Source: Candidatus Zixiibacteriota bacterium
GTDB lineage: Bacteria; Zixibacteria; MSB-5A5; GN15; FEB-12
Length of the DNA stretch: 43,690 nucleotides
Reading direction: 5' to 3'
NCBI GenBank assembly: GCA_024278935.1
Contig: JAJRSF010000058.1
Coordinates: 1-43,690 of the forward strand
The notes under the pieces are model-generated. The model ran no database searches. It was not told the DNA's origin and saw nothing but the letters and a program-made list of their open reading frames with translations. The translations under genes were made by a program, and so were the position numbers. Shown here one piece after another: positions 32,555-39,422 of the stretch (within the stretch, counting starts at the first letter, position 1; each line of letters begins with the position of its first letter).

Positions 32555-34153
32555 ATGCATAAAACTGCTGTCGGTTATGCAATCGGAAAACTTTTGCAAG
32601 TTATGGGGATGCTTCTTTTGATCCCGCTTTCGCTTGCCATATATGACTACCCTCAAGTTTCATTGGGCGGCATGTTTACCCATACCGAAATATTTGGGTT
32701 CGGGTTTGCGATTCTTTTTGCATTGCTAGTCGGAACGCTTTTAGTTTATTTATATAATTCGGGAAAAAATTTACAGGGGGTCAAAGAAGGCTACGCGATT
32801 GTTACTTTAGGATGGTTAGGTCTGACCTTTATTGGTTCTATTCCGATGATGTTTTGGTTTATATCGACTGACCCATATGGCTGGTCGAATCTCTTTTTAC
32901 ATTTCACCAATGCTTTTTTTGAAATAATGTCCGGCTTCACAACAACAGGTTCAACAATATTGTCAGACATCGAAGCAGCCCCTCGTTCAATTCTGTTTCT
33001 TCGTTCGCTTACCCATTGGTTAGGCGGTATGGGGATTATCACCTTGGCGATTGTTATCTTTCCTGCGATGGGTGTTTCGGGTTACCAGATGTTTCGTGGT
33101 GAGGTTCCCGGTCCTACCAAAGAGCGGTTACAACCTCGGCTGACCCAGACAGCGTCGATTTTGTGGGGCGTGTATCTTCTGTTCACTGCTGCCGAAACTG
33201 GTTTACTGATGGTCGGCGGGATGGATCTCTTTGATGCTGTTAATCATTCATTTGCAACCTTAGCGACCGGTGGATTCTCAACGGAAAACTCATCAATAGC
33301 TGCCTACAATTCTGACTTTATCGAATGGGTCATCATTCTGTTTATGTATTTTGCGGGGATAAATTTCCTTCTGCATTTTAAAGCTCTTCGGGGTGATCTA
33401 AATTCGATGTTCAAAAACAAAGAGTTCGTTTTTTATACCGGGACAATTTTTGCTGTCATCATTATTGTTACAACGGTTTTATATTTTAATGGGCTCGGTC
33501 AACCGGAACATGTTGCCGAACATTATCGAAACGGACAGCCGACAGTCGAGGCGTTCAGTTCGCATTACCAAGCACAAACCGAACAATATGAGTCGTTCTA
33601 TGATACATTTCGGATAGCATCGTTTCAGACACTTGCGATAATTACCACGACAGGGTTTGCAACGGTCGACTTTGATCTCTGGCCGGATTTCTTGCGGTTC
33701 CTTCTGGTTACTCTTATGTTTTTTGGAGGCTGTGCCGGGTCAACCGGTGGTGGTATGAAAATAATTCGGATTATGCTTATAAGTAAATTCGGGTTAAACG
33801 AATTAAAAAAACTTACCCAACCTCGGTTAATCTCTCCTGTAAAAATTGGGAAACAAGCCGTTGATGATAAAACTATGATGAACGTGGTCGCTTTTATATT
33901 TCTATTCATCCTGCTGTTTGTCATTGTAGCAGGATTGATGACTATGTTTGTACCTGATTTAACAACTGCGATATCATGTTCGATTGCCACACTTGGTAAT
34001 ATTGGACCGGGGCTTGCGGGGGTTGGCTCGGTTGAGAATTACGGATGGATTCCTATCCCGGGCAAATGGGTACTTATTTTCTCGATGCTTTTGGGACGTC
34101 TTGAAATTTTCACGGTGCTGATAATTTTCCGCCCATACGTCTGGCGAAAATAG
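32555..34153 (+). CDS. trkH: Trk/Ktr potassium transporter membrane subunit TrkH
   Basis: The product has 532 residues with ten or so transmembrane helices. It is the K+ translocating subunit. Four selectivity-filter P-loops are visible: SGFTTTGSTIL, FATLATGGFSTEN, ITTTGFATVD, and SIATLGNIGPGLAGVG, each holding the expected filter glycine. The loop GGCAGSTGGGMKIIRI is also conserved. Its ATG starts directly after the trkA stop, so the pair is co-translated. The region between the second and third repeat carries a 60-residue insertion (HVAEHYRNGQPTVEAF and following) that is longer than in E. coli and resembles other TrkH variants. Confidence 0.96.
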   Translation: MHKTAVGYAIGKLLQVMGMLLLIPLSLAIYDYPQVSLGGMFTHTEIFGFGFAILFALLVGTLLVYLYNSGKNLQGVKEGYAIVTLGWLGLTFIGSIPMMFWFISTDPYGWSNLFLHFTNAFFEIMSGFTTTGSTILSDIEAAPRSILFLRSLTHWLGGMGIITLAIVIFPAMGVSGYQMFRGEVPGPTKERLQPRLTQTASILWGVYLLFTAAETGLLMVGGMDLFDAVNHSFATLATGGFSTENSSIAAYNSDFIEWVIILFMYFAGINFLLHFKALRGDLNSMFKNKEFVFYTGTIFAVIIIVTTVLYFNGLGQPEHVAEHYRNGQPTVEAFSSHYQAQTEQYESFYDTFRIASFQTLAIITTTGFATVDFDLWPDFLRFLLVTLMFFGGCAGSTGGGMKIIRIMLISKFGLNELKKLTQPRLISPVKIGKQAVDDKTMMNVVAFIFLFILLFVIVAGLMTMFVPDLTTAISCSIATLGNIGPGLAGVGSVENYGWIPIPGKWVLIFSMLLGRLEIFTVLIIFRPYVWRK

Positions 34154-34206
34154 TTTGTAATCAAAATGTATTAAAGCATTAGTTGCTTATACAACCCCTT
34201 ACAAAT

Positions 34207-34260
34207 AATACAAATCCACGTAACTAATACGAATCCTTGTAGCTATAACAAATCTTCGCA
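34207..34260 (+). repeat. Degenerate direct repeat of 19 nt abutting the GIY-YIG unit
   Basis: AATAC-AATCC-GTA-CT units at 34207-34225 and 34226-34244 differ at 4 of 19 positions, and a partial third unit (ATAACAAATCTTCG) follows. They lead straight into the family A palindrome at 34261. Confidence 0.5.
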
Positions 34261-34623
34261 ATGTCATTCCCGAGAAATCGGGAATCCAGTTGTTTAAATC
34301 AATTCAAAGTATAAATCTTTCCAATCGGGATTTGACTTTTCAATCAGTTCAAGCTTCCAATTTCTGTTCCACTTTTTTAGCTGTTTTTCGCGTCTGATTG
34401 CCGACTCAATATTTTCGGTTATTTCATAGTAAATCAACTTGTCAATATTATACTTTGTTGTGAAACCTTCAACAAGTTTGTTTTTATCATTATAAACACG
34501 TTTAATTAAATCAGAGGTTACTCCTATGAAGAGAGTGCCGTTTCTTTCACTTGCTAAAATATAAATGTAGTAATTTTTCATCCTAATTATTTTCTGGATT
34601 CCCGATCAAGCCGGGAATGACAT
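34261..34623. mobile_element. Candidate miniature element: GIY-YIG gene bracketed by inverted family A palindromes
   Basis: The left end (34261-34289) reads ATGTCATTCCCG-AGAAAT-CGGGAATCCAG. The right end (34594-34623) read on the other strand gives ATGTCATTCCCG-GCTTGAT-CGGGAATCCAG. So the unit has terminal inverted repeats of 12 + 11 identical positions, each itself palindromic, 4 nt from the stop codon and 13 nt from the start codon of the nuclease gene. Solo palindromes occur at 9291, 13946 and 28377. Target-site duplications were not seen. Mobility is inferred from this layout. Confidence 0.5.
34294..34581 (-). CDS. GIY-YIG nuclease domain protein (COG2827/UPF0213 type)
   Basis: The product has 95 residues, the normal length for stand-alone GIY-YIG proteins of this group. 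It starts YYIYILASERNGTLFIGVTSDLIKR, where the GIY is YIY and YIG is FIG. The conserved arginine (SDLIKR), the glutamate in RREKQLKKWNR and the final NPDWKDL are present. Two features differ from typical members: the second tyrosine is phenylalanine, and the histidine usually found after the arginine is absent (VYNDKN). Activity may be weakened. The gene lies inside inverted family A palindromes. The Shine-Dalgarno site is poor (AGG directly before ATG). Confidence 0.85.
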   Translation of the reverse strand: MKNYYIYILASERNGTLFIGVTSDLIKRVYNDKNKLVEGFTTKYNIDKLIYYEITENIESAIRREKQLKKWNRNWKLELIEKSNPDWKDLYFELI

Positions 34624-35200
34624 TTGGTCGTTACGAATAACATTATGGTAGTTTTATTTAATAATGTACTACTACTGACTGACAACGGATGTCAGTTTAA
34701 TTCTCACTTTTCCCTACAACTTCAATGTTCATTCAATTCAAACATTCTTCTATGTAACACTTTTAAAATTTCATAAAGAAAAAAACAAAAAAAACAAAAA
34801 AAACCCAATTTGCTGTAAAACAATTTCGTCTATGAGATTACAGCAAAAAATTTGAAAACAAAACACCCCCGACCCCTCTTAAAAGAGGGGAGCCAAGTAA
34901 GATAATTTTTAGTTAAATATATTAATTAATAATTATTACCCGAGGATAGAGTTTTGTTTTTTATAATTGTTATTTCCCCTCTAAAAAGAGGGGATTAAGG
35001 GGTGTGTGTGTTTATGTTTTTAAATTTCAAAGTGTTCAAAAAATTATGTATAGCAGATGAATTCAGAATCAACACAATATTTGTATAAATAAGCCCGATT
35101 ATATAAAACGAACCCATTTTTGTTCAAAAAATTCTTTAAACTTTTACGCAACTAATCGGTTATAAGACGTATATTAAGCAACTCAAAATTTAGGAAACAA
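34582..35200. other. Long gene-free spacer with inverted family D repeats
   Basis: It contains the right family A palindrome (34594-34623) and two family D copies in opposite orientation: 34864-34893 (CACCCCC, then CCCCTCT-AAAA-AGAGGGG) and 34974-35008 (CCCCTCT-AAAA-AGAGGGG, then GGGGTGT). The 80 nt between them are AT-rich. The far end should hold the metallophosphoesterase promoter. No coding sequence or RNA gene was recognised. Confidence 0.65.
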
Positions 35201-36385
35201 ATGAGAATTCTTGCTGGCATTGTTTTAATAATTTTATTCTTCGGATTACTAGATATTTTATTTATCCGCTTATTCGCAAAAGAATGGTGGAAGATAAAAA
35301 AGCTACGCGTAGCCGCTTGGAGTTTGCCTGCTATCGGTTTTCTTGGTGCATTTTTGTGGGCGATGGGTGTGCAGTTCAATGTCAATATTATCATGTTCCT
35401 TGGAGCGATTTTAACTGGGATGGTCTTTGTTGTCGAATTATGCCTCACTTTGTCACTTCCGTTTTCTGGATTTGTACATTTTGTCAATTACCTCTTTGAT
35501 AAATTTCAAAAAATTTCAGAAGATGAAAATTTATCGGTCGACAATAATCGTCGACAAATACTGAAATCTGTCGCTGCCGCAATTCCGCTCGTTTCTCTTT
35601 CAACCGGTGCTTCGGGTGTTATCCAAACTTTCGGCTCGGTTAGCGTTTTCAGAAAACCGATGCATTTTGAGAATCTTCCTGATGATTTAGATCGGTTTCG
35701 AATTCTACATCTTTCTGATTTACATCTGAGGCATTATGTCACGCTTGATGATTTAGAAAATGTACTTCTTGATGCCGAGAAATTTTCCCCTGATATGGTC
35801 GTTGTCACCGGTGACATTGCTGATGATTTAGACTTGCTTCCCGATGCCTTAAAACTTATCGACCAACTCAAAACGCCGTATGGCTCGTTTGCTACGCTTG
35901 GTAATCATGAATATTTTCGTGGTGTCGGCACGGTCAAGCATCTGTTTGGCAAATCTCCGGTGCCTCTTTTTGTTAATGATGGTGTTAATCTCAAAGTTGG
36001 GAATTCATCGCTTTTCATAGGGGGAATTGATGATCCGGTTCGCATGGGAGCCAAGGAAACTGAGTTCTTCAAGTTTACTATAAATGAAACGCTTAATAAA
36101 GAATCAAGTGCGGACTTCAAAATTTTGATGAGTCACCGTCCTGATGCATTGGATTACGCTGCGCAAGTTGGTATAGATTTAACTCTGGCAGGACATACCC
36201 ATGGGGGGCAGATGGGCTTTGCCGGGCGTTCGTTGCTTGAGTCATATTTCCCTGACAGGTACCTTTGGGGTGACTATTCCATAGACAAAAGTAAATTGTA
36301 TACCTCATCTGGAATGGGGCATTGGTTTCCGTTTCGCTTAGGTTGTCCAACCGAAGCACCGGTGATTGAACTTGTCAAAAGTTGA
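35201..36385 (+). CDS. Membrane-anchored calcineurin-like metallophosphoesterase (YaeI/YkuE type)
   Basis: The product has 394 residues. Three to four N-terminal membrane helices (about 1-20, 40-57, 60-80, 85-105) are followed by a metallophosphoesterase domain from about 165. Metal-binding motifs in order: HLSDLHLRH (H170, D173, H175), VVVTGDIADD, LGNHEYF near 237, and DLTLAGHTHGGQ near 331. All the expected two-metal ligands are present. Relatives include YaeI/YkuE and LpxG-type hydrolases of phospholipid or UDP-diacylglucosamine; which applies here cannot be told from sequence. The gene is single, with a short hairpin after the stop. Confidence 0.9.
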   Translation: MRILAGIVLIILFFGLLDILFIRLFAKEWWKIKKLRVAAWSLPAIGFLGAFLWAMGVQFNVNIIMFLGAILTGMVFVVELCLTLSLPFSGFVHFVNYLFDKFQKISEDENLSVDNNRRQILKSVAAAIPLVSLSTGASGVIQTFGSVSVFRKPMHFENLPDDLDRFRILHLSDLHLRHYVTLDDLENVLLDAEKFSPDMVVVTGDIADDLDLLPDALKLIDQLKTPYGSFATLGNHEYFRGVGTVKHLFGKSPVPLFVNDGVNLKVGNSSLFIGGIDDPVRMGAKETEFFKFTINETLNKESSADFKILMSHRPDALDYAAQVGIDLTLAGHTHGGQMGFAGRSLLESYFPDRYLWGDYSIDKSKLYTSSGMGHWFPFRLGCPTEAPVIELVKS

Positions 36386-36390
36386 ATTTG

Positions 36391-36486
36391 TCTATGAAAA
36401 TCATCCGATTTTCCGAAATTCCTCTATGAAACTGTCTGATTTATTCAAAATCTCTCTATGAAAAAGATGATTTATTTTCATTTTAT
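36391..36486 (+). repeat. Three tandem 32-nt degenerate units before the SWIB gene
   Basis: TCTATGAAA recurs at 36391, 36423 and 36455, exactly 32 nt apart, each followed 14-16 nt from the unit start by GATTT. The first unit can fold (GAAAATC-ATCC-GATTTTC, 36396-36413). The tract lies between the metallophosphoesterase stop and the SWIB promoter. Confidence 0.65.
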
Positions 36487-36498
36487 TAAAATTAAATC

Positions 36499-36553
36499 TT
36501 GCATAAAAAAATAAAAACATTGTATTTTTACCTATGACAGGATTGTTATGCAA
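36499..36553 (+). promoter_or_regulatory. Putative SWIB promoter bracketed by an inverted repeat
   Basis: TTGCAT (36499-36504), an 18-nt spacer and TATTTT (36523-36528) form a promoter candidate. The inverted repeat TTGCATAA (36499-36506) / TTATGCAA (36546-36553) encloses it, with perfect arms 39 nt apart. This could be an operator pair or a leader structure. Confidence 0.45.
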
Positions 36554-36610
36554 TAAAATAAAAATTAATATAGAATAAACAACCAAACCTTAATGCAAGG
36601 AGCAACAGAA

Positions 36611-37051
36611 ATGGCAGTAAAAAAGAAAACTGCAAAGAAGAAAGTCGCTAAGAAAAAAGTAGCGAAGAAAAAAGTAGCTAAGAAAAAAGTTGCGAAGAAA
36701 AAAGTCGTTAAGAAAAAAGTAGCGAAGAAAAAAGTAGCCAAGAAAAAAGTAGCCAAGAAAAAAGTCGCTAAGAAAAAAGTAGCCAAGAAAAAAGTTAAAC
36801 GGAAACCAAATCCTGCATTTATGCGTCCAATGACTTTGTCTGATGCTTTAGGTGCTGTTGTTGGTGCAAAACCAATTCCACGTACTGAAGTAACTAAAAA
36901 ACTTTGGCTCTATATCAAGAAACACAAATTGCAAGATCCTAAAAACATGAGAAACATCAAACCAGATGAAAAACTTGCAAAAGTGTTTGGTAGCAAAAAG
37001 ACAATTAATATGTTCCAGATGACAAAACTTGTCTCAAAACATATGTCTTAA
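36611..37051 (+). CDS. SWIB/MDM2-domain protein with lysine-rich histone-like N-terminal repeats
   Basis: The product has 146 residues. The ATG at 36611 is chosen because AAGGAG (36597-36602) precedes it; the in-frame ATG at 36593 lies upstream of that ribosome-binding site. Residues 4-61 are eleven complete pentapeptides of KKKVA type plus a twelfth partial one, a histone H1/Hc1-like DNA-binding tail. Residues about 70-146 form a SWIB domain (MRPMTLSDALGAVVG, EVTKKLWLYIKKHKLQDPKNMRNIKPDEKL, FQMTKLVSKHM). In bacteria, SWIB domains occur in Chlamydia with topoisomerase or alone. The protein is likely a nucleoid-associated factor. The 15-nt repeats may vary in number between strains. A terminator follows. 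Confidence 0.9.
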   Translation: MAVKKKTAKKKVAKKKVAKKKVAKKKVAKKKVVKKKVAKKKVAKKKVAKKKVAKKKVAKKKVKRKPNPAFMRPMTLSDALGAVVGAKPIPRTEVTKKLWLYIKKHKLQDPKNMRNIKPDEKLAKVFGSKKTINMFQMTKLVSKHMS

Positions 37052-37077
37052 ATAGCTCACTTTTTTAAAGCAGTATT

Positions 37078-37110
37078 AAGCAGGTTGGCAATTGTCAGCC
37101 TGCTTTTTTT
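37078..37110 (+). terminator. Intrinsic terminator of the SWIB gene
   Basis: AAGCAGG-TG-CAATTG-CA-CCTGCTT (37078-37105) is a long stem with two G-U or mismatched positions, followed by seven T. Confidence 0.9.
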
Positions 37111-37160
37111 GTGCCTGGTTCAAGCCCAAATTTCACCCCTGTTTTTGATGAGAAAATGAA

Positions 37161-37190
37161 TTGACTTAATTGTAACTATTGCTTTATTAT
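37161..37190 (+). promoter_or_regulatory. Putative promoter of the DUF1015-serA-serC operon
   Basis: TTGACT (37161-37166), an 18-nt spacer and TATTAT (37185-37190), about 65 nt before the GTG start. Confidence 0.5.
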
Positions 37191-37254
37191 GGCTGTAATG
37201 AAAAATTACTTAATTGTGAATTGGTTCACAAAAGTCAGAAAGTGAGATTACGAA

Positions 37255-38499
37255 GTGGCTATTATAAAAGCTTTTTGCGGACTACATCCTAAAGCCGAAT
37301 TTGCCTCGGCTGTGGCTGCCCCACCCTATGATGTTTTAAGTTCCGATGAGGCACGTGCATTAGTTAAAAACAATCAAAATTCATTTTTACGAGTTAATAA
37401 ATCCGAAGTCGATTTTTCCGCTGCTGAATCCCAGTACACCGACAAAGTATATCTTAAAGGGAAAGAAAATCTCCAGCGACTAATAAGCGACGGCTTGATG
37501 GTTCAAGATGAAAACGAGTCTTTCTATTTGTACCGCCTGACCATGAACGGGAAAAGCCAAACTGGGATTGTTAGCCTTGCTTCTGTTGATGAATATGATC
37601 GCGGCTTGATTAAAAAACATGAACTGACTCGTCCTGAAAAAGTTGATGATCGGGCTGATCATATTATGACTTTGGAAGCACAGGTTGGACCGGTCTTTTC
37701 AATTTTTAAACAGAACGAATCTATTAAAAATCTGTTTTCGAATCTGACATCTGCCCCTCCATATATAGATTTTACGTTAGATGATAATGTTCGTCATGAA
37801 CTTTGGATTATTAATTCTACAAGTGATGTCAATTCGCTTATTGGAAATTTTAAAAAGTTAGATGCTATGTATATCGCCGACGGGCATCATCGCTCGGAAG
37901 CTGCTTCGGAAGTTTGCCGTCGTATGAAAGAGAAAAACAAAAATCATACCGGTAATGAAAGTTATAACTATTTCTTAAATGTTGTTTTCCCTGATGATGA
38001 AATGTATATCATGTCGTATAACCGTGTCATTTCTGATATGCAAAATTTAGGTATGTCTGAAATAATTGAGAAGCTGTCATCGTCGTTTGAAATAGAAAAG
38101 TCAGACAGTTCTGTTGAACCAACGGAACCTCATGTAATCGGTATCTATCATGACGGTGCTTGGTATAAAGCTAGTATCAAGTCTGATAGTTATGATAAGT
38201 CGCATCCTGTTGATTCTATTGATTCAGCAATACTGACTAAAAATTTATTAGGACCGTTATTCAGGATTGAAAATCTTCGCACCGACAACCGTGTAAAATT
38301 TGTAGGTGGTATTCGAGGAATTTCAGAACTAGAAAAATTGGTTGATAGCGGTGAACAGAAAATGGCATTTGCACTTTCACCTGTAACAGTTGAACAGCTT
38401 TTGGCAGTTGCCGATGCCGGGCAAGTGATGCCTCCAAAATCAACATGGTTTGAACCAAAACTCCGAAGTGGAATGGTTGTTTCTTTACTGAACGACTAA
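37255..38499 (+). CDS. DUF1015 family protein
   Basis: The product has 414 residues, beginning at GTG (37255). Family markers: AFCGLHPKAEFASAVAAPPYDVLSS at the N-terminus, the HELTRPEKVDDR segment, and IADGHHRSEAASEVCRRM near residue 205, which is the hallmark of DUF1015 (COG4198). It is cytoplasmic with unknown biochemistry. It lies 18 nt upstream of serA and is recurrently linked to the serine pathway in this and other genomes I recall, so a role near serine metabolism is inferred. There are no transmembrane segments or signal. Confidence 0.92.
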   Translation: MAIIKAFCGLHPKAEFASAVAAPPYDVLSSDEARALVKNNQNSFLRVNKSEVDFSAAESQYTDKVYLKGKENLQRLISDGLMVQDENESFYLYRLTMNGKSQTGIVSLASVDEYDRGLIKKHELTRPEKVDDRADHIMTLEAQVGPVFSIFKQNESIKNLFSNLTSAPPYIDFTLDDNVRHELWIINSTSDVNSLIGNFKKLDAMYIADGHHRSEAASEVCRRMKEKNKNHTGNESYNYFLNVVFPDDEMYIMSYNRVISDMQNLGMSEIIEKLSSSFEIEKSDSSVEPTEPHVIGIYHDGAWYKASIKSDSYDKSHPVDSIDSAILTKNLLGPLFRIENLRTDNRVKFVGGIRGISELEKLVDSGEQKMAFALSPVTVEQLLAVADAGQVMPPKSTWFEPKLRSGMVVSLLND

Positions 38500-38517
38500 T
38501 ATGGAAAGGTTACTAAT

Positions 38518-39396
38518 ATGCTTATTTTAATATCTGATGCTTTTGATAAAAAGTTGCCTGAACAATTGAAAAAATTCGGCGATGTCACCGATGATCATGC
38601 TCGTCAAAATGAAGCCGAAATAATTCTTATACGAAGTAAAACAAAAGTGACCAAAGAATATATAGACAATGCTCCAAATTTGAAACTCGTCATTCGTGGT
38701 GGGGTTGGGCTTGATAATGTTGATTTGGTTTATGCCAAAGAAAAAGGGATTAAAGTTTTTAATACTGCCGATGCATCGGTCAACGCCGTAGCGGAACTTG
38801 CATTTGCGATGATGATTGCCATGCCTAATAATATTGTTCGGGCTGATACAACTATGAAAGCTGGCGAGTGGGCAAAAAAAGAACTCAAACGCACCGAGCT
38901 TCATGGGAAAACTTTAGGCATTCTTGGCATGGGACGAATCGGCACAGCTCTTGCGATGCGAGCCAAAGCATTTGGCATGCGGGTTATCTGCTGGCATCCC
39001 GATGTATTCTTCTCTGACTTTGCCGAAATTTACGGCTCAATGGATGAGCTGCTCAAAGAGTCCGATTTTGTTTCTCTGCATATGCCTCTTTTAGATTCGA
39101 CTCGCGGAATTATCAATAAAGATAAATTTGCACTCTGTAAAGATGGTGTTTATTTTATTAATACCGGGCGGGGTGCTTGTGTCAATGAAGATGATGTTAT
39201 CACTGCTTTAGATAGTGGGAAACTTGCCGGCTATGCGACCGATGTCTGGGCGTCGGATCCACCGAAAGAAACTCCGCTTACATCGCATCCGAAAACTTTG
39301 CTTGCTCCGCATATTGGGGCATCGACGGTTGAAAATATGATTCGTATCGGACAAGTTGTGCAAGTTATAGTTAATGATTATGTAAACGCAAAATAG
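38518..39396 (+). CDS. serA: D-3-phosphoglycerate dehydrogenase, short form without ACT domain
   Basis: The product has 292 residues, so only the catalytic and NAD-binding domains are present. The ACT or ASB regulatory domains of long SerA are missing, implying no serine feedback through them. Seen: IRGGVGLDNVDL, LGILGMGRIGTALAMRAKAFGMRV (GxGxxG), the VSLHMPLLDSTRG block, NTGRGACVNEDDV with the catalytic arginine, and APHIGAST with the histidine. It oxidises 3-phosphoglycerate to phosphohydroxypyruvate, the first step of serine synthesis. serC follows after 26 nt. It could be another 2-hydroxyacid dehydrogenase, but the neighbour strongly supports SerA. Confidence 0.9.
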   Translation: MLILISDAFDKKLPEQLKKFGDVTDDHARQNEAEIILIRSKTKVTKEYIDNAPNLKLVIRGGVGLDNVDLVYAKEKGIKVFNTADASVNAVAELAFAMMIAMPNNIVRADTTMKAGEWAKKELKRTELHGKTLGILGMGRIGTALAMRAKAFGMRVICWHPDVFFSDFAEIYGSMDELLKESDFVSLHMPLLDSTRGIINKDKFALCKDGVYFINTGRGACVNEDDVITALDSGKLAGYATDVWASDPPKETPLTSHPKTLLAPHIGASTVENMIRIGQVVQVIVNDYVNAK

Positions 39397-39422
39397 TAAC
39401 TTTAAAATAAAGATATAAAATT

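Noticed and set aside
34582-35200. Possible tRNA or small RNA gene in the long spacer
   Set aside because: No cloverleaf or known RNA motif was seen; the structure is explained by the inverted repeats.
36391-36486. Tandem 32-nt units as a CRISPR array
   Set aside because: Units abut directly, conserved part is only 9 nt, there are no spacers and no cas genes.
36565-36786. Minus-strand frame rich in Phe, Ala, Thr and Leu
   Set aside because: It is the antisense reading of the lysine-repeat array of the SWIB gene.
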